Shown here: positions 45,359 through 55,142 of the stretch, one piece after another | Numbering within the stretch: position 1 is the stretch's first letter | How the letters are laid out: the number at the start of each line of letters is the position of its first letter | Assembly (NCBI RefSeq): GCF_034359465.1 | Contig: NZ_CP110821.1 | Coordinates: 1-64,000 of the forward strand | Origin: Candidatus Bandiella woodruffii | Lineage (GTDB): Bacteria; Pseudomonadota; Alphaproteobacteria; Rickettsiales; Midichloriaceae | Direction: 5' to 3' | Length of the DNA stretch: 64,000 nt | Program-made: the position numbers and the translations under genes | Notes under the pieces: generated by a model | Databases searched by the model: none | Seen by the model: only the letters and a program-made list of their open reading frames with translations | Told to the model about the DNA's origin: nothing

Positions 45359-46076
45359 GTACCCAGAGCTTAATCGTAAGATCGACAACTTCTTCAGATT
45401 TTGAAACTACCTTTGTTTTTCTGGTCATTCTTGCAATTCTGTGCCTTGTGTTTGAGTTATTGGACTCAATTGAGAGTGTATGTTGTTTGCCAACAACATG
45501 TTGATGGCGAGGTATAACCTCTGAATAAACAGACCAATCGTCTGTGTAATAACTGCAATTATCTCTACTTATGATTTTCCACAATTTTCTAAAGGTTGTA
45601 ACGTTACGCTTACCAACCACCCAGGCAACAACTCTCTTGAGCTCCCTACTATAGGCTTTCCATATCCATAATTTGTTTTTTTTGAATCTACAAAATGCCA
45701 CATCTCATCTATTTCAACTTCTCTCAATTCTTCCGGCACTGTTGGTCTTGGTATCTTTTTAGCATACAGTATTATCCACTTATATACGCTAGTATGAGCT
45801 ACTTTAAATAATTTCCCTAGCCATCTAAAGCTACTTTTTTCCATGCTGTACAATAACACTGCCAGAGCCTTCATCTCTGGCGAACAGCCTCTTAATTTAG
45901 TGCTTGTAAAATTACATCCACACTCTTTGCATTTATACCTTTGCATACCCCTAATATTACCATTCTTAACGTATTTACTGCTACTGCATTTTTTACACTC
46001 TGTATTCATATTTCTATTTTCTTTGTTGCTCGCTATATTCATTTTAGCATCTCATCTATCTTATGGCAACACTCCC
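45359..46076 (-). mobile_element. IS1-A (copy 5), right end truncated by IS6-A
   Basis: Left end at 46076 descending. The transposase reading (46042-45359, eight-A slip site intact) lacks the last ~25 residues after KLWV. Confidence 0.86.
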
Positions 46077-46281
46077 AAAACGTTTAACGGTTCTTACTGC
46101 CTAAGCTCATAAAATCACGCTTCGCAGAATCAATAAAAAGCTAAAAATTACCATATCCCACCTCAAAGAAATCTTTTGAATTCTTGGGGAAACCAATTTT
46201 TTGTTAATTTTTTTAGACCATGGTCCAAACTTCCTTAAATCAAACCATCACATTTATCCTTATTTTATCTTTCAACGCTCC
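46077..46281 (+). mobile_element. IS5-C right-end fragment
   Basis: Matches 30944-31145 of the complete IS5-C, from ACGTTTAACGGTTCTTACTG to TTTCAACGCTCCC. Confidence 0.85.
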
Positions 46282-46531
46282 CAGAAAAGAGAAATGCTTG
46301 ATAAAGTTCAAATCTTTTTCTGGAGTACAGCAGACTCTGTCTTTGATGGTAAAAATAAGAAACATATTTTTAGTAGATGTGGGCAGGTATATTAACAGTT
46401 CTAGCAAGCAAAAAGAAATGTTTTTCAATGCTAAATCTATTTGGGATCATGCTGCTCAATCGATAGCTGCTGCCTAATTTTTAAGGGTAAGGGTTGTATT
46501 ATGACCATATTCCCATTAACTTGACGGCGCC
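46282..46531 (+). mobile_element. Right part of a diverged IS6-A relative
   Basis: Encodes RKEKCLIKFKSFSGVQQTLS, VDVGRYINSS and WDHAAQSIAAA with several substitutions against IS6-A, and ends ACTTGACGGCGCC. Defines an older copy. Confidence 0.78.
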
Positions 46532-46542
46532 GCTATTTTAAA

Positions 46543-46668
46543 GGCAGCGTCAAGTTAATTTATTTTCTAACCATAGTTGCCAGAACAACTTAAATATTGT
46601 TCAATTTATCTGCGGTCTGGGCATTTAAGAGCTATAAATTTTTGTTTTTTCAGTTAACTTAAGTGTGC
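46543..46668. repeat. Diverged copy of a short GGCACCGTCAAG-type miniature element
   Basis: GGCAGCGTCAAGTTAATTTA, then CATAGTTGCCAGAACAACTT and TCTGGGCATTTAA, matching in order the 109-bp element at 63100. The right end (TTAACTTAAGTGTGCC) is decayed. Confidence 0.5.
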
Positions 46669-46676
46669 CATAGCGA

Positions 46677-48611
46677 TCAGTATTGTTCATCATATTCAGT
46701 ATAAACGCAGTTATAAATTGAGCAGTCATCTAATAATTCAGATTGTATAGGATAAGAAGAGAATGCATACCCCTTATTATGATTACCATCTACAGAGCTA
46801 CCTTGTGGGAAAGGAATGCCTCCGTTTGTCTCAAAAATATATTCAACACCACTTTCTGGATCTCCGTTCAACCAGCGCATAACCACATGAGAAATCGATA
46901 AATCGTCCGTATCAGCTTTTAAGACAGACTTGGCTTTTATTGTTTTTTGACCAAGATCATTTGGAAAAAACGAATAAACTCCAAGGCCTTTAGCATTAAA
47001 TCCAGAGGCATCTGAAGTTATATACAAAGATGGACAAACTTGTTCTTTCTGAATATAGGTAGAATCTGGCACAGTACAATCTACCGTTGCGCCATCAGAT
47101 GGCATAAAATATGGTAACTCTGATTGATAAAATTTGATCTTACCGTTCTTGCCTAGCCATATAGTTTGATAATCATTAAAGTGCTCAATAAATAAACCAT
47201 TCATTTGCACATCATTGCCAATCACTATAAGGCCGTGCTTACAATAATTTATGTCAAATGGAATCTGAAGTGATTGTTTATCATGATCAGCTCTCCACAA
47301 CCATAAATTTTCGCCAATAACGCTATCTGAGTTGATCTTAACGCACGCATAAGCAGATGGCGAAGCCTGTGCATCATCTATTCTTGCGATCCGACAATAT
47401 ATATCTTGCAACGTTGTCGGGTTTATTGAAGAACCATGATACTGCTGACCTACATTAAGTAATATGTTATCAGGGTTAGACGAAGAGCCATACACCCCAG
47501 CATCAAAAGTCATGCCAGCTATATGAGCACCTTCACTTCCTAGATCCATACATTTACCAGAATCACTTTGACACACTAAAGAGGGTAATCCTAATCCTAA
47601 TACCACCTTGTCGTTTGGTATATTGAGTACACCTTGTATGTTGTATATGCCAGGCATTATTATAAGTCCAGGTGCGCCACCGGCAATTTCCGCATTTATT
47701 ACTTGCACCTTATCTTTACTAACTATTGTTGGAGATGTATCATTATCTAGCGATAGAACTACAAAGCTATTTGCATCTTTTTTGCCAGATGCAATCTGTA
47801 CACTCCAATTGCCTTGGTCAAATATAATTCTTGGAATTTGCAGAATAATATCATCATTAATTTGTGTAAACGGATACCCATCCCATAAATTTTTTGTAGA
47901 TATGTCTCCATCACCAAATGTTGTACCATGATTATTATGAGATACAATATTCCATACCCCAGCTTGCAACTGTCCAAAATTTGAATTTGCAACGTAGAAC
48001 TGTTGTTGTGACCCTAGTATTATATTAGATACATACATCTTACTAATAAAGCCACCACTAGTAAATCCACAATCACCACCAAGGCCCCAATCGCACATTA
48101 AAATATCATTACCGATTATTTTAACATCTCTTATAGGCGATGCCTGTGAGACTGCAAAACGCAGTGGCGCGCCAAGCCTAGAGACATCAAGCGTAATATC
48201 AGAAATGCTACGCCAAAAGTTATCAAGCCCGCCCGGCGCCTTGCAGTTTGCATCTCCAACTTTCTCGCAGTTATTTAGCACATTGATGCCAGGAGCAATC
48301 CGAACGTCTGAGGCCCCATCTGCTACGCCAACAACTTGCGTATAATACCCGAGCTTAAACTGATCTGACATCTCGTAGTTACCACCTGCAACTAATATTG
48401 CATACCTTTTATTAGACCATTCATTAGTTTCTCCGTGCCTCATAGTACTTTGAGGGCCACCAATCTGAAAGCCGAGCGAATAAAGAGATGTGCCGTCAGA
48501 ATCAGAAATAAAGTACGCCCCACTAGGGCAGTTTTCTGGTAAACAATCGGTGGGGATTTTTAATAATTCAGAAAATTTTTTACTTAAAGAAGTTTCTTGT
48601 TTAGAATACAT
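46677..48611 (-). CDS. Right-handed beta-helix (pectin-lyase/GH55-like) protein
   Basis: 644 residues without an obvious signal peptide. Segments such as YAILVAGGNY, YYTQVVGVADGASDVRIAPG, GLDNFWRSISDITLD, APLRFAVSQASPIRDVKIIG and GSQQQFYVANSNFG match a family of large beta-helix proteins best known from actinobacteria, related to GH55-like glucanases. The C-terminal half repeats the coil pattern (PGLIIMPGIYNIQGVLNIPN). Possible roles are carbohydrate binding or cleavage; catalytic residues cannot be assigned. Fourteen or more cysteines suggest function outside the cytoplasm. GC content looks higher than in neighbours, a sign of transfer. Confidence 0.65.
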   Translation of the reverse strand: MYSKQETSLSKKFSELLKIPTDCLPENCPSGAYFISDSDGTSLYSLGFQIGGPQSTMRHGETNEWSNKRYAILVAGGNYEMSDQFKLGYYTQVVGVADGASDVRIAPGINVLNNCEKVGDANCKAPGGLDNFWRSISDITLDVSRLGAPLRFAVSQASPIRDVKIIGNDILMCDWGLGGDCGFTSGGFISKMYVSNIILGSQQQFYVANSNFGQLQAGVWNIVSHNNHGTTFGDGDISTKNLWDGYPFTQINDDIILQIPRIIFDQGNWSVQIASGKKDANSFVVLSLDNDTSPTIVSKDKVQVINAEIAGGAPGLIIMPGIYNIQGVLNIPNDKVVLGLGLPSLVCQSDSGKCMDLGSEGAHIAGMTFDAGVYGSSSNPDNILLNVGQQYHGSSINPTTLQDIYCRIARIDDAQASPSAYACVKINSDSVIGENLWLWRADHDKQSLQIPFDINYCKHGLIVIGNDVQMNGLFIEHFNDYQTIWLGKNGKIKFYQSELPYFMPSDGATVDCTVPDSTYIQKEQVCPSLYITSDASGFNAKGLGVYSFFPNDLGQKTIKAKSVLKADTDDLSISHVVMRWLNGDPESGVEYIFETNGGIPFPQGSSVDGNHNKGYAFSSYPIQSELLDDCSIYNCVYTEYDEQY

Positions 48612-48674
48612 AGAAGAAAGTACAATTTGTTATACTGTTGTAAAAACAATACTGAATTTATAACTAATAACAAG

Positions 48675-49079
48675 AACTTTGTTGCATAAATAAAAAGGAA
48701 GAAAAAATAGACTCAGGACTTTCGCACATCAGGCAGAAAAAGCAGTATAAGGTTTACGCCAAAGGCTTTGCTGAAAGCCTTGTAAAGGCTCATTTTCAGC
48801 TGGTATATGGTCATTTTTCTGGAAATTCATTTTTCCCTATAACGATTGTTTCTGATTTCTGATTTTATATCACTTTTTTCATCTTTTTGCGAAAGTCTTG
48901 CTATAGTCATTTAGGAATCCCATAAATTTAAAGCACAACATTTCTTAGGTCAACAAAACGAAGCAAAATTATCACTATTAATTTTAAACATTATGAAAGG
49001 TATTGGAATGCCTCATACTGTCAGTATTGCCTAAAAAATACTGAGTGATACATAGATGCTGTATTTATGCAACAAAGTT
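48675..49079 (+). mobile_element. IS5-A remnant split by a small terminal-repeat element
   Basis: Left end AACTTTGTTGCATAAATA at 48675 and right end TTATGCAACAAAGTT at 49079. The transposase C-terminus FKAQHFLGQQNEAKLSLLIL ... IGMPHTVSIA (48927-49034) survives. A 181-bp element sits inside at 48717. Confidence 0.75.
48717..48897. repeat. 181-bp element with GACTTTCGCA/TGCGAAAGTC ends
   Basis: Perfect 10-bp inverted terminal repeats, no coding capacity, and an internal inverted motif (GGCTTTGCTGAAAGCC). Probably a miniature element of a family whose parent is not in this window. Confidence 0.6.
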
Positions 49080-49218
49080 GTTTGGATCCATAAGGTATCT
49101 TATCGGATGCAATATTAAAATGCAATTTGCCAACCAAAAATACATTTCTAATTGCCAAATGTATTTATTTGCAATATACTTCGTTTATAATATGTAAAAT
49201 GTATTTTCAGTAGAAACA

Positions 49219-50351
49219 ATGCAATACGGGTCCCATAAAGTAACAATTTTTAATAATGAAGAAGTTAAGGCTTATACCCCCCTAATTTAGAAGAAATTCT
49301 TCAACATATTAATATTGACTCAAATCGAGTAGGTAAAGTAAGTTATGCTTTAGGAAAGCTTGATGCAATATGCGATGTATTGCCGGAAACTAATTTATTC
49401 ATTTATCTTTATGTAAGAAAAGAAGCATTGTTATCTTCTCAAATAGAAGGAACGCAAAGTTCATTAATCGATGTTTTTTTATATGAGAACTATAAAGTGT
49501 CTACAACTCCAATTTATGATGTGGAAGAAGTTACAAATTACATTAAAGCACTAAATAAAGGATTGTCATTACTTAATAATAATGAATTGCCTTTATGCAA
49601 TAGGCTACTAAAAACATTGCATAAAATTCTAATGCAAGGTGTTAGAGGAGAAAATAAATCTCCTGGTGAATTCAGAAAATCTCAAAACTGGATAGGAGGC
49701 ACGAGACCAGGTAATGCAACTTTTGTGCCTCCACCATCTGAATATGTTGAGAAACTTATGAGTGATCTGGAAAAATTTATACATAAACAGAATATCTCTC
49801 CTTTAATAAAAATTGCTCTACTACACGCACAGTTTGAAACTATTCATCCTTTTTTAGATGGTAATGGTAGATTAGGGCGTTTGCTTATAACTCTTCTGTT
49901 ACATGAATATAAAATGATTAGAGCTCCCATAGTATATCTAAGTTATTATCTTAAATCTAAGCAAAATGAGTACTATAGGTGTCTTCAAAATTTCAGGGGA
50001 ACGCAAAATGGAGTTATAGAATGGACAAACTTCTTTTTAGATGCATTAGAACATAGTGCGACAGATGCTTTTAATAAAGCAATAAAGTTAGAAAGATTAA
50101 TTAAAAACGATACACTAAATCTCAAAGAAAAAGGCAACTCACATAAAGTAGCGCTCAGCATTTTTGATATAATGAAAAAACAGCCGATAGTTTCAATGCC
50201 AGACTTAGCTCATAAAATAAATGTAACACTCCATACCGTTATTAGAGCTATAAAGCAGTTAGAAGAGTTGGAATTAGTAAAAGAGATTACAGATAAGAAA
50301 AGTAAAAGGTTATATAGTTATAATAAATATATCCATATCTTAAATGAATGA
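49219..50351 (+). pseudogene. Fic-domain AMP-transferase, frameshifted in a C-tract
   Basis: The frame from ATG 49219 (MQYGSHKVTIFNNEEVKAYT) stops after 23 codons at a run of six C's (49277-49282). One extra C would continue into NLEEILQHINIDSNRVGKVS and the long frame to 50351. That long part has the inhibitory helix SxxxEG (SSQIEGT), the catalytic HPFLDGNGRLGR and a C-terminal winged helix (KQPIVSMPDLAHKINVTLHT). Fic enzymes transfer AMP to Tyr/Ser/Thr. Without the C the product may still start at an internal TTG (49380) or be lost. Could be true mutation, phase variation or sequencing error. Confidence 0.85.
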
Positions 50352-50358
50352 TCCTAGG

Positions 50359-50507
50359 TAGTGTCGTCATGAGATTTTAAGCCAAAAAGATAAACATCTA
50401 ATCTGAATTGCGGCAAGAAAAAGAAGTTGGATTTTTGGCTCTGTCGCATCTGTAAATAAGGAGTAAAAGTTTTCAAATAATTTATATATTATCCATTAAG
50501 CAGCTAG
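50359..50507 (-). mobile_element. IS427-like end joined to an IS6-B end
   Basis: 50359-50436 is a slightly diverged IS427-like right end (AGTGTCGTCATGAGATTTTA). 50437-50507 is the IS6-B right end (GGCTCTGTCGCATCTGTAAA ... TTAAGCAGCTAG). Both are truncated. Confidence 0.75.
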
Positions 50508-50508
50508 G

Positions 50509-52107
50509 GAAGTGTAACAGAAAAAGTGTTATCAAAGGTTATTAGAGGTGAGCATAGAGGATTTCCAATTAGAGTTCCAATCATTGCTAGAAATAGCAGC
50601 ACGTAACTTTAGCAAAGGCTCAACCCCCTCTTTAGACCATCGCATGTGCTGTTGGCCTTTGCAGCGTTAATTGATTAAACTTTCGACTGTAGATTCCGCA
50701 AGATTACTGGTAAAAACAAGCCCTTGCTCCTGGCGTTTCTGGTAGTTGACGATTTTATCTGAATTATTATTCAAATAAGTTTTTAGTTTTTTTAATTGAT
50801 CTCGGTATTTTGGAGGTATCTCTTCTATTAAATTTGATAATTTTGATAGAGCTTTGTCCGCATTGCCATGCCATAAATGCCATTTTATTTTGATTAATTT
50901 ATCTTTGTATTTTTCTGGCAATGAAATATTCTGTATTTTCATTGATAAATGAAACCAATCCAATATACACAAAGTCGATGCTGCCAAGGGCTTCAGTGCT
51001 TCTATTATTTACCAACAATTCGCAGCTCCATCACAGAGGGCTGTAACCTTTGTAGTTTATGACAATCCTTCTTTTAAAGCCGCAACAATGGTTTGAGATA
51101 TCATCTGCTCTTGCCCAGTTGCAGAAGCTGCACAATGCTTGCTGGTTAATGTATTACGTGTGTCCGTGCTATTAGAAACCATAGCTTCTGGACGATATAT
51201 AACTGCTGTCATCGCCTCAAAGCTTCGCTTATCACTTTCAATATTTTGGATATGTCCGCCATCTACATTAATTATAGCTAAATCGCGATAAAAGAGTTAT
51301 AATAGAGGTAGGTATATAACAGATGAAATAATAAGAAATGTATAGATTGCAAATGAGAAAGAAAATGGGCTCATGCTAAAGCTATAAGAAGAAGAGAAAA
51401 TTGCCATATTTTTGAGCTTTTCAATACTTTGATTTATAACTTTTTTATCCCGATTTGGCTATATCAGTTCTTCTGCAGGATGAGCTTTAACAATCTCCTT
51501 CTCCTCATGGCACAATTTTTCTACTGCTGCACCCACACTCTCCACAGTGCACTTAACACGATCATGATTATTAATCCGTCGTCTATTCCTTGAAAATTGC
51601 TCAAATATTTTCTCGCTTTCTCTAAAACTATGCTCTGCTCCTAATTCTGCTTGCAACCTCTTCAAATCTCCAGATATTGAACCCCCTATCAGGCTTTTTA
51701 CCGTAGAACTAGTTTCATATTTGCACTTTTTACATCTATATCTGGCTATTTTTAATTTATGATCGCTGAATACGTCATGATATTGCGATTCTCTTTCTCC
51801 GTTTTTAACTAATTTATTGCTACATTTTGGGCATTCCATATCTTCTACAAACAGCTCTTTTTGTTCATTAATTAGCTCTTCCTGTATTTTTCCTATCAAA
51901 TCTATTTACTCTTTATGGCTGAACCCTAAATTAAACACATCTCTTACCTTCTCCACTTTCCCTTCTGTTAATACGATTCGTTTTACATCATTCTTCCCCT
52001 CGTAACTTTCGAATACTACTCTATAACTTCTCATAAATTTCTTGTTTTCATTTATGACAAAACTATAGATTATTTCTGATCCCATCTCACTCTATTTGTC
52101 ACACTTC
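50509..52107 (-). mobile_element. ISKra4-like element, degenerate but full length
   Basis: 1.6 kb between GAAGTGTAACAGAAAA and TTTGTCACACTTC, imperfect inverted repeats. It carries a broken minus-strand transposase. The left end recurs truncated at 53206-53592. Confidence 0.7.
50667..51899 (-). pseudogene. ISKra4-family transposase with several stops
   Basis: N-terminal zinc-binding part (MECPKCSNKLVKNGERESQY, YRCKKCKYETSSTVKSLIGG), middle part IINVDGGHIQNIESDKRSFE and LCDGAANCW, C-terminal ILDWFHLSMKIQNISLPEKY. TAA codons interrupt near 51056 and 51009, and the junction near 51270-51458 is not open. Clearly inactive. Confidence 0.72.
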
Positions 52108-52281
52108 ATATCGATGACTTTGGAATATCGCCTAGTTCTGCGATTGAATCTTGCAAGTGACTTGTTTATGCAACAAAGTTACTTGCTACTAGTAAAAATA
52201 CTATTGCTGAAATTAAGAAAAATCATATGTTTGGTAAAATACATAGTAATGTTTCTATAAAACAAAATATACAGGTATCAC

Positions 52282-53163
52282 ATGACTATAGTTAAATATT
52301 TAAATCCTCGAAATGATGTTGCTTTTAAAAGAATCTTTGGTACTGAAAAAAATAAAGATATTCTAGTACATTTTTTAAATGACATTATTGTCTCTAAAGA
52401 TATGAAACCTATTAAGGAGGTTTCTATTATTGATCCTAATTTGCATCCTGATATTAAATATGAAAAACGTTCTGTTGTGGATGTATTATGCGAGGATGAA
52501 GATGGCATTAAGTATATAGTAGAAATGCAGGTTGCAAAAGTAGCTGGCTTTGAGAAAAGAGCTCAATATTATGCAGCAAGAGCATATACTGCTCAACATG
52601 ACAAAGGCGAAGCTTATGTTAACCTTAAGAAGGTTTTCTTCTTAGCTATAACAGAATATGTAATGTTTCCTAAAAAGAAACATTACAAATGTGATCATTG
52701 GATATTAGATAAAGATACTCATGAGAGAGATCTAAAAGACTTTTCTTTTACTTTTCTTGAGTTACCTAAGTTCAATAAAAAAATAGATGAGCTAAAAACA
52801 TATGAAGACAAATGGTGTTATTTCTTTAAACATGCTGATGACCCTGATGATGTTACAGAACTACTGACTAAGAGTAATGAAGTTATGAAAAAAGCTTATG
52901 AAGAATTAAAAGCATATAACTGGACTAAGAAAGAGCTAGTATCCTACGAAGCTGCTGAGAAAGTGGCTATGGATTTAAAAGCTAGAGAGCAATATGTTGA
53001 GCATGAGGCTAGAGAAAAAGCTCTTGCAGAAGGTATGGAAAAAGGTAGAGAAGAAGAGAAAATAAAAATTGCAAAAAACCTTATCTCTAAAAAACTAGAT
53101 GATAAATTAATATCTGAATCAACTGGCTTATCTTTAGAAAAAATTCACAACCTTAAAAAATAA
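52282..53163 (+). CDS. Rpn-family PD-(D/E)XK nuclease (copy 2, diverged)
   Basis: 293 residues with the same signature (YLNPRNDVAFKRIFGTEKNK; VDVLCEDEDGIKYIVEMQ) and about two-thirds identity to the copy at 2557 by eye. Its charged repeat is short (GMEKGREEEKIK), followed by the helix bundle KNLISKKLDDKLISESTGLS. Possible DNA nuclease in recombination or defence. No operon partner. An IS427-like end begins 8 bases after the stop. Confidence 0.92.
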   Translation: MTIVKYLNPRNDVAFKRIFGTEKNKDILVHFLNDIIVSKDMKPIKEVSIIDPNLHPDIKYEKRSVVDVLCEDEDGIKYIVEMQVAKVAGFEKRAQYYAARAYTAQHDKGEAYVNLKKVFFLAITEYVMFPKKKHYKCDHWILDKDTHERDLKDFSFTFLELPKFNKKIDELKTYEDKWCYFFKHADDPDDVTELLTKSNEVMKKAYEELKAYNWTKKELVSYEAAEKVAMDLKAREQYVEHEAREKALAEGMEKGREEEKIKIAKNLISKKLDDKLISESTGLSLEKIHNLKK

Positions 53164-53170
53164 ATCTAAA

Positions 53171-53690
53171 TAGTGTCGTCATGAGATTTTAAGCCAAAGA
53201 GATAAAGGAAGTGTAACAGAAAAAGTGTTATCAAAGGTTATTAGAGGTGAGCATAGAGGATTTCCAATTAGAGCTCCAATCATTGCTAGAAATAGCAGCA
53301 CGTAACTTTAGCAAAGGCTCAACCCCCTCTTTAGACCATCGCATGTGCTGTTGGCCTTTGCAGCGTTAATTGATTAAACTTTCGACTGTAGATTCCGCAA
53401 GATTACTGGTAAAAACAAGCCCTTGCTCCTGGCGTTTCTGGTAGTTGACGATTTTATCTGAATTATTATTCAAATAAGTTTTTAGTTTTTTTAATTGATC
53501 TCGGTATTTTGGAGGTATCTCTTCTATTAAATTTGATAATTTTGATAGAGCTTTGTCCGCATTGCCATGCCATAAATGCCATTTTATTTTGAAATGACAT
53601 TCTCCTCGGAGCAAGCTCCGAGGTATCAAAACAGCTTCAACTGACCCGAATGTATTTGTTTATACCCAGAAATACCTTGGTTTTCTTATT
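53171..53690 (-). mobile_element. Chain of truncated ends: IS427-like, ISKra4-like, IS200-like
   Basis: 53171-53205 is an IS427-like end; 53206-53592 an ISKra4-like left end with the transposase C-terminus (KIKWHLWHGNADKALSKLSN); 53593-53690 an IS200/IS605 right end with the hairpin CCTCGGAGC/GCTCCGAGG and the residues QGISGYKQIHSGQ. The boundaries are recombination or insertion points. Confidence 0.72.
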
Positions 53691-53812
53691 GGTTCTGTCG
53701 CATCTGTTAATTTTTGAAATAAAAAGTAAAAATTAAGAATTTCTAACCCCAGGTTTTTCACACTTTGAAATTTTCACTTTTTGCACTGAATTTTCACAGA
53801 TGCGACAGAGCC
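53691..53812 (-). repeat. MITE-1, diverged copy in reverse orientation
   Basis: 122 bp with ends GGTTCTGTCGCATCTGTTAA and TTTTCACAGATGCGACAGAG. The core matches MITE-1 with substitutions and short gaps. An older copy. Confidence 0.88.
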
Positions 53813-54138
53813 ATAATTCTTTGTATCTTTTATATCATCAACAGATGACTGAATCACATGACTAATCCCCTTTAACTCCGCCTCTTTAGCTGTAACAATA
53901 TCTTCGATAGAAAAGGCAGATAAAAGCTTCTCTGCCACCTCAATAGATTCTATATCAATATCCTTTAATTTTTTACCTAAAGTTAATTCCATTTTTGCTA
54001 TGATATTTTTTATCTTCTCAAATTCCCTATCATCTATTCTTGATATTCTTAACTCTACCCCCTTGCCCTCTAACCATACTAATAATGACTTAATATCCTC
54101 TACTTTCTTATTGTCTATTTCCAAAATATCAATAAACT
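53813..54138 (-). pseudogene. Fragment of a helical unknown protein between two elements
   Basis: About 108 codons open through both borders (EIDNKKVEDIKSLLVWLEGK, EFEKIKNIIAKMELTLGKKL, EAELKGISHVIQSSVDDIKD). Start and stop are lost to IS6-B on one side and MITE-1 on the other. Its style resembles the fragment at 9589-9999, perhaps another part of the same protein type. Confidence 0.45.
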
Positions 54139-54971
54139 GGTTCTGTCGCATTTGTTGAAAGGGATAAGAATCTTTGATATTCTGAAAGAAATAGTTGCTG
54201 GTAATAATGTTTAAAGTAGAATCAAAAATAATGAAATATTTCAAGAATCACGAATATGGTCCAGAAATAATAATGGTATCTCTGTACATGAAGGGAAGAT
54301 AGTCATTAAGCTATAAAGAGATAGAAGAAATAGATGGATTAAGGGGTCTGAACATAGATCACACTACTCTGCAAAGATGGGTGATAAACTTTATGCCAAC
54401 ACTTGAAGGAAGATTTAGAAAAAGAAAAAAGCCAGTCAATGGTAGTTGGAGAATGGACGAGACTTATATCAAGGTTAAAGGTAGATGGGTCTATTTGTAT
54501 AGAGCATTTGATAAATGCGGAGATACTATAGATTTTATGCTAAGAGCAAAAAGAGATAAAAGAGCTGCTAAAGCGTTTTTCAAGAAAGCAATCAAATCTA
54601 GTGGCCAACCTACAAAGGTTAATATAGATAAAAGCGGCTCTAATACTGCTGCTTTAAATTCAATCAATAAGCCATTATCTAAAGAAGACCAAATAGAAAT
54701 TAGGCATAACAAATATCTAAACAACAGGATAGAAGAAGATCATAGATTTATTAAGAAACGAACTAACACGATGCTTGGCTTAAAATCCTTCAGAAGTGCC
54801 GCCAAAACCATTGCAGGAATAGAGCTCTTGCATATGATTAAAAAAAGACAACTTGCTAATAACAATAATTATAATTCTGTCTTTGATAAATTTCTTTCAC
54901 TAGCTGCTTAATGGAATAATATATAAATTATTTGAAAACTTTTACTCCTTTTTTACAGATCCGACAGAGCC
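54139..54971 (+). mobile_element. IS6-B element, complete (copy 1)
   Basis: 833 bp from GGTTCTGTCGCATTTGTTG to ACAGATCCGACAGAGCC. An identical-length copy is at 60001. No matching octamers flank it. Probable source of the MITE-1 ends. Confidence 0.9.
54207..54911 (+). pseudogene. IS6-family transposase (IS6-B) with a TAG codon
   Basis: From ATG 54207 the frame reads MFKVESKIMKYFKNHEYGPE, hits TAG at 54300-54302, then continues SLSYKEIEEIDGLRGLNIDH and the DDE domain (WRMDETYIKVKG; KVNIDKSGSN; RIEEDHRFIKKR) to 54911. An ATG at 54381 could start a protein with the catalytic domain only. The second copy has the identical TAG. Confidence 0.85.
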
Positions 54972-55142
54972 ATTTAAAATGCTGCTTAACAATAGGAAAC
55001 AAATTTCTAAAATTTTGTCTGGACTTTTCAGTCCACTACCATACATAGATGCTGTATTTATGCAACAAATTTCATATTTTTCATGACAAGAGCAAAAAAT
55101 AGTTATATTATTATATAATTGGAAAAATATAATTAAGTAATT

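Noticed and set aside
54381-54911. Calling the IS6-B catalytic-domain frame an intact transposase
   Set aside because: The upstream frame clearly encodes the missing N-terminal domain interrupted by TAG, so it is listed as a pseudogene with the bypass possibility given as a finding.
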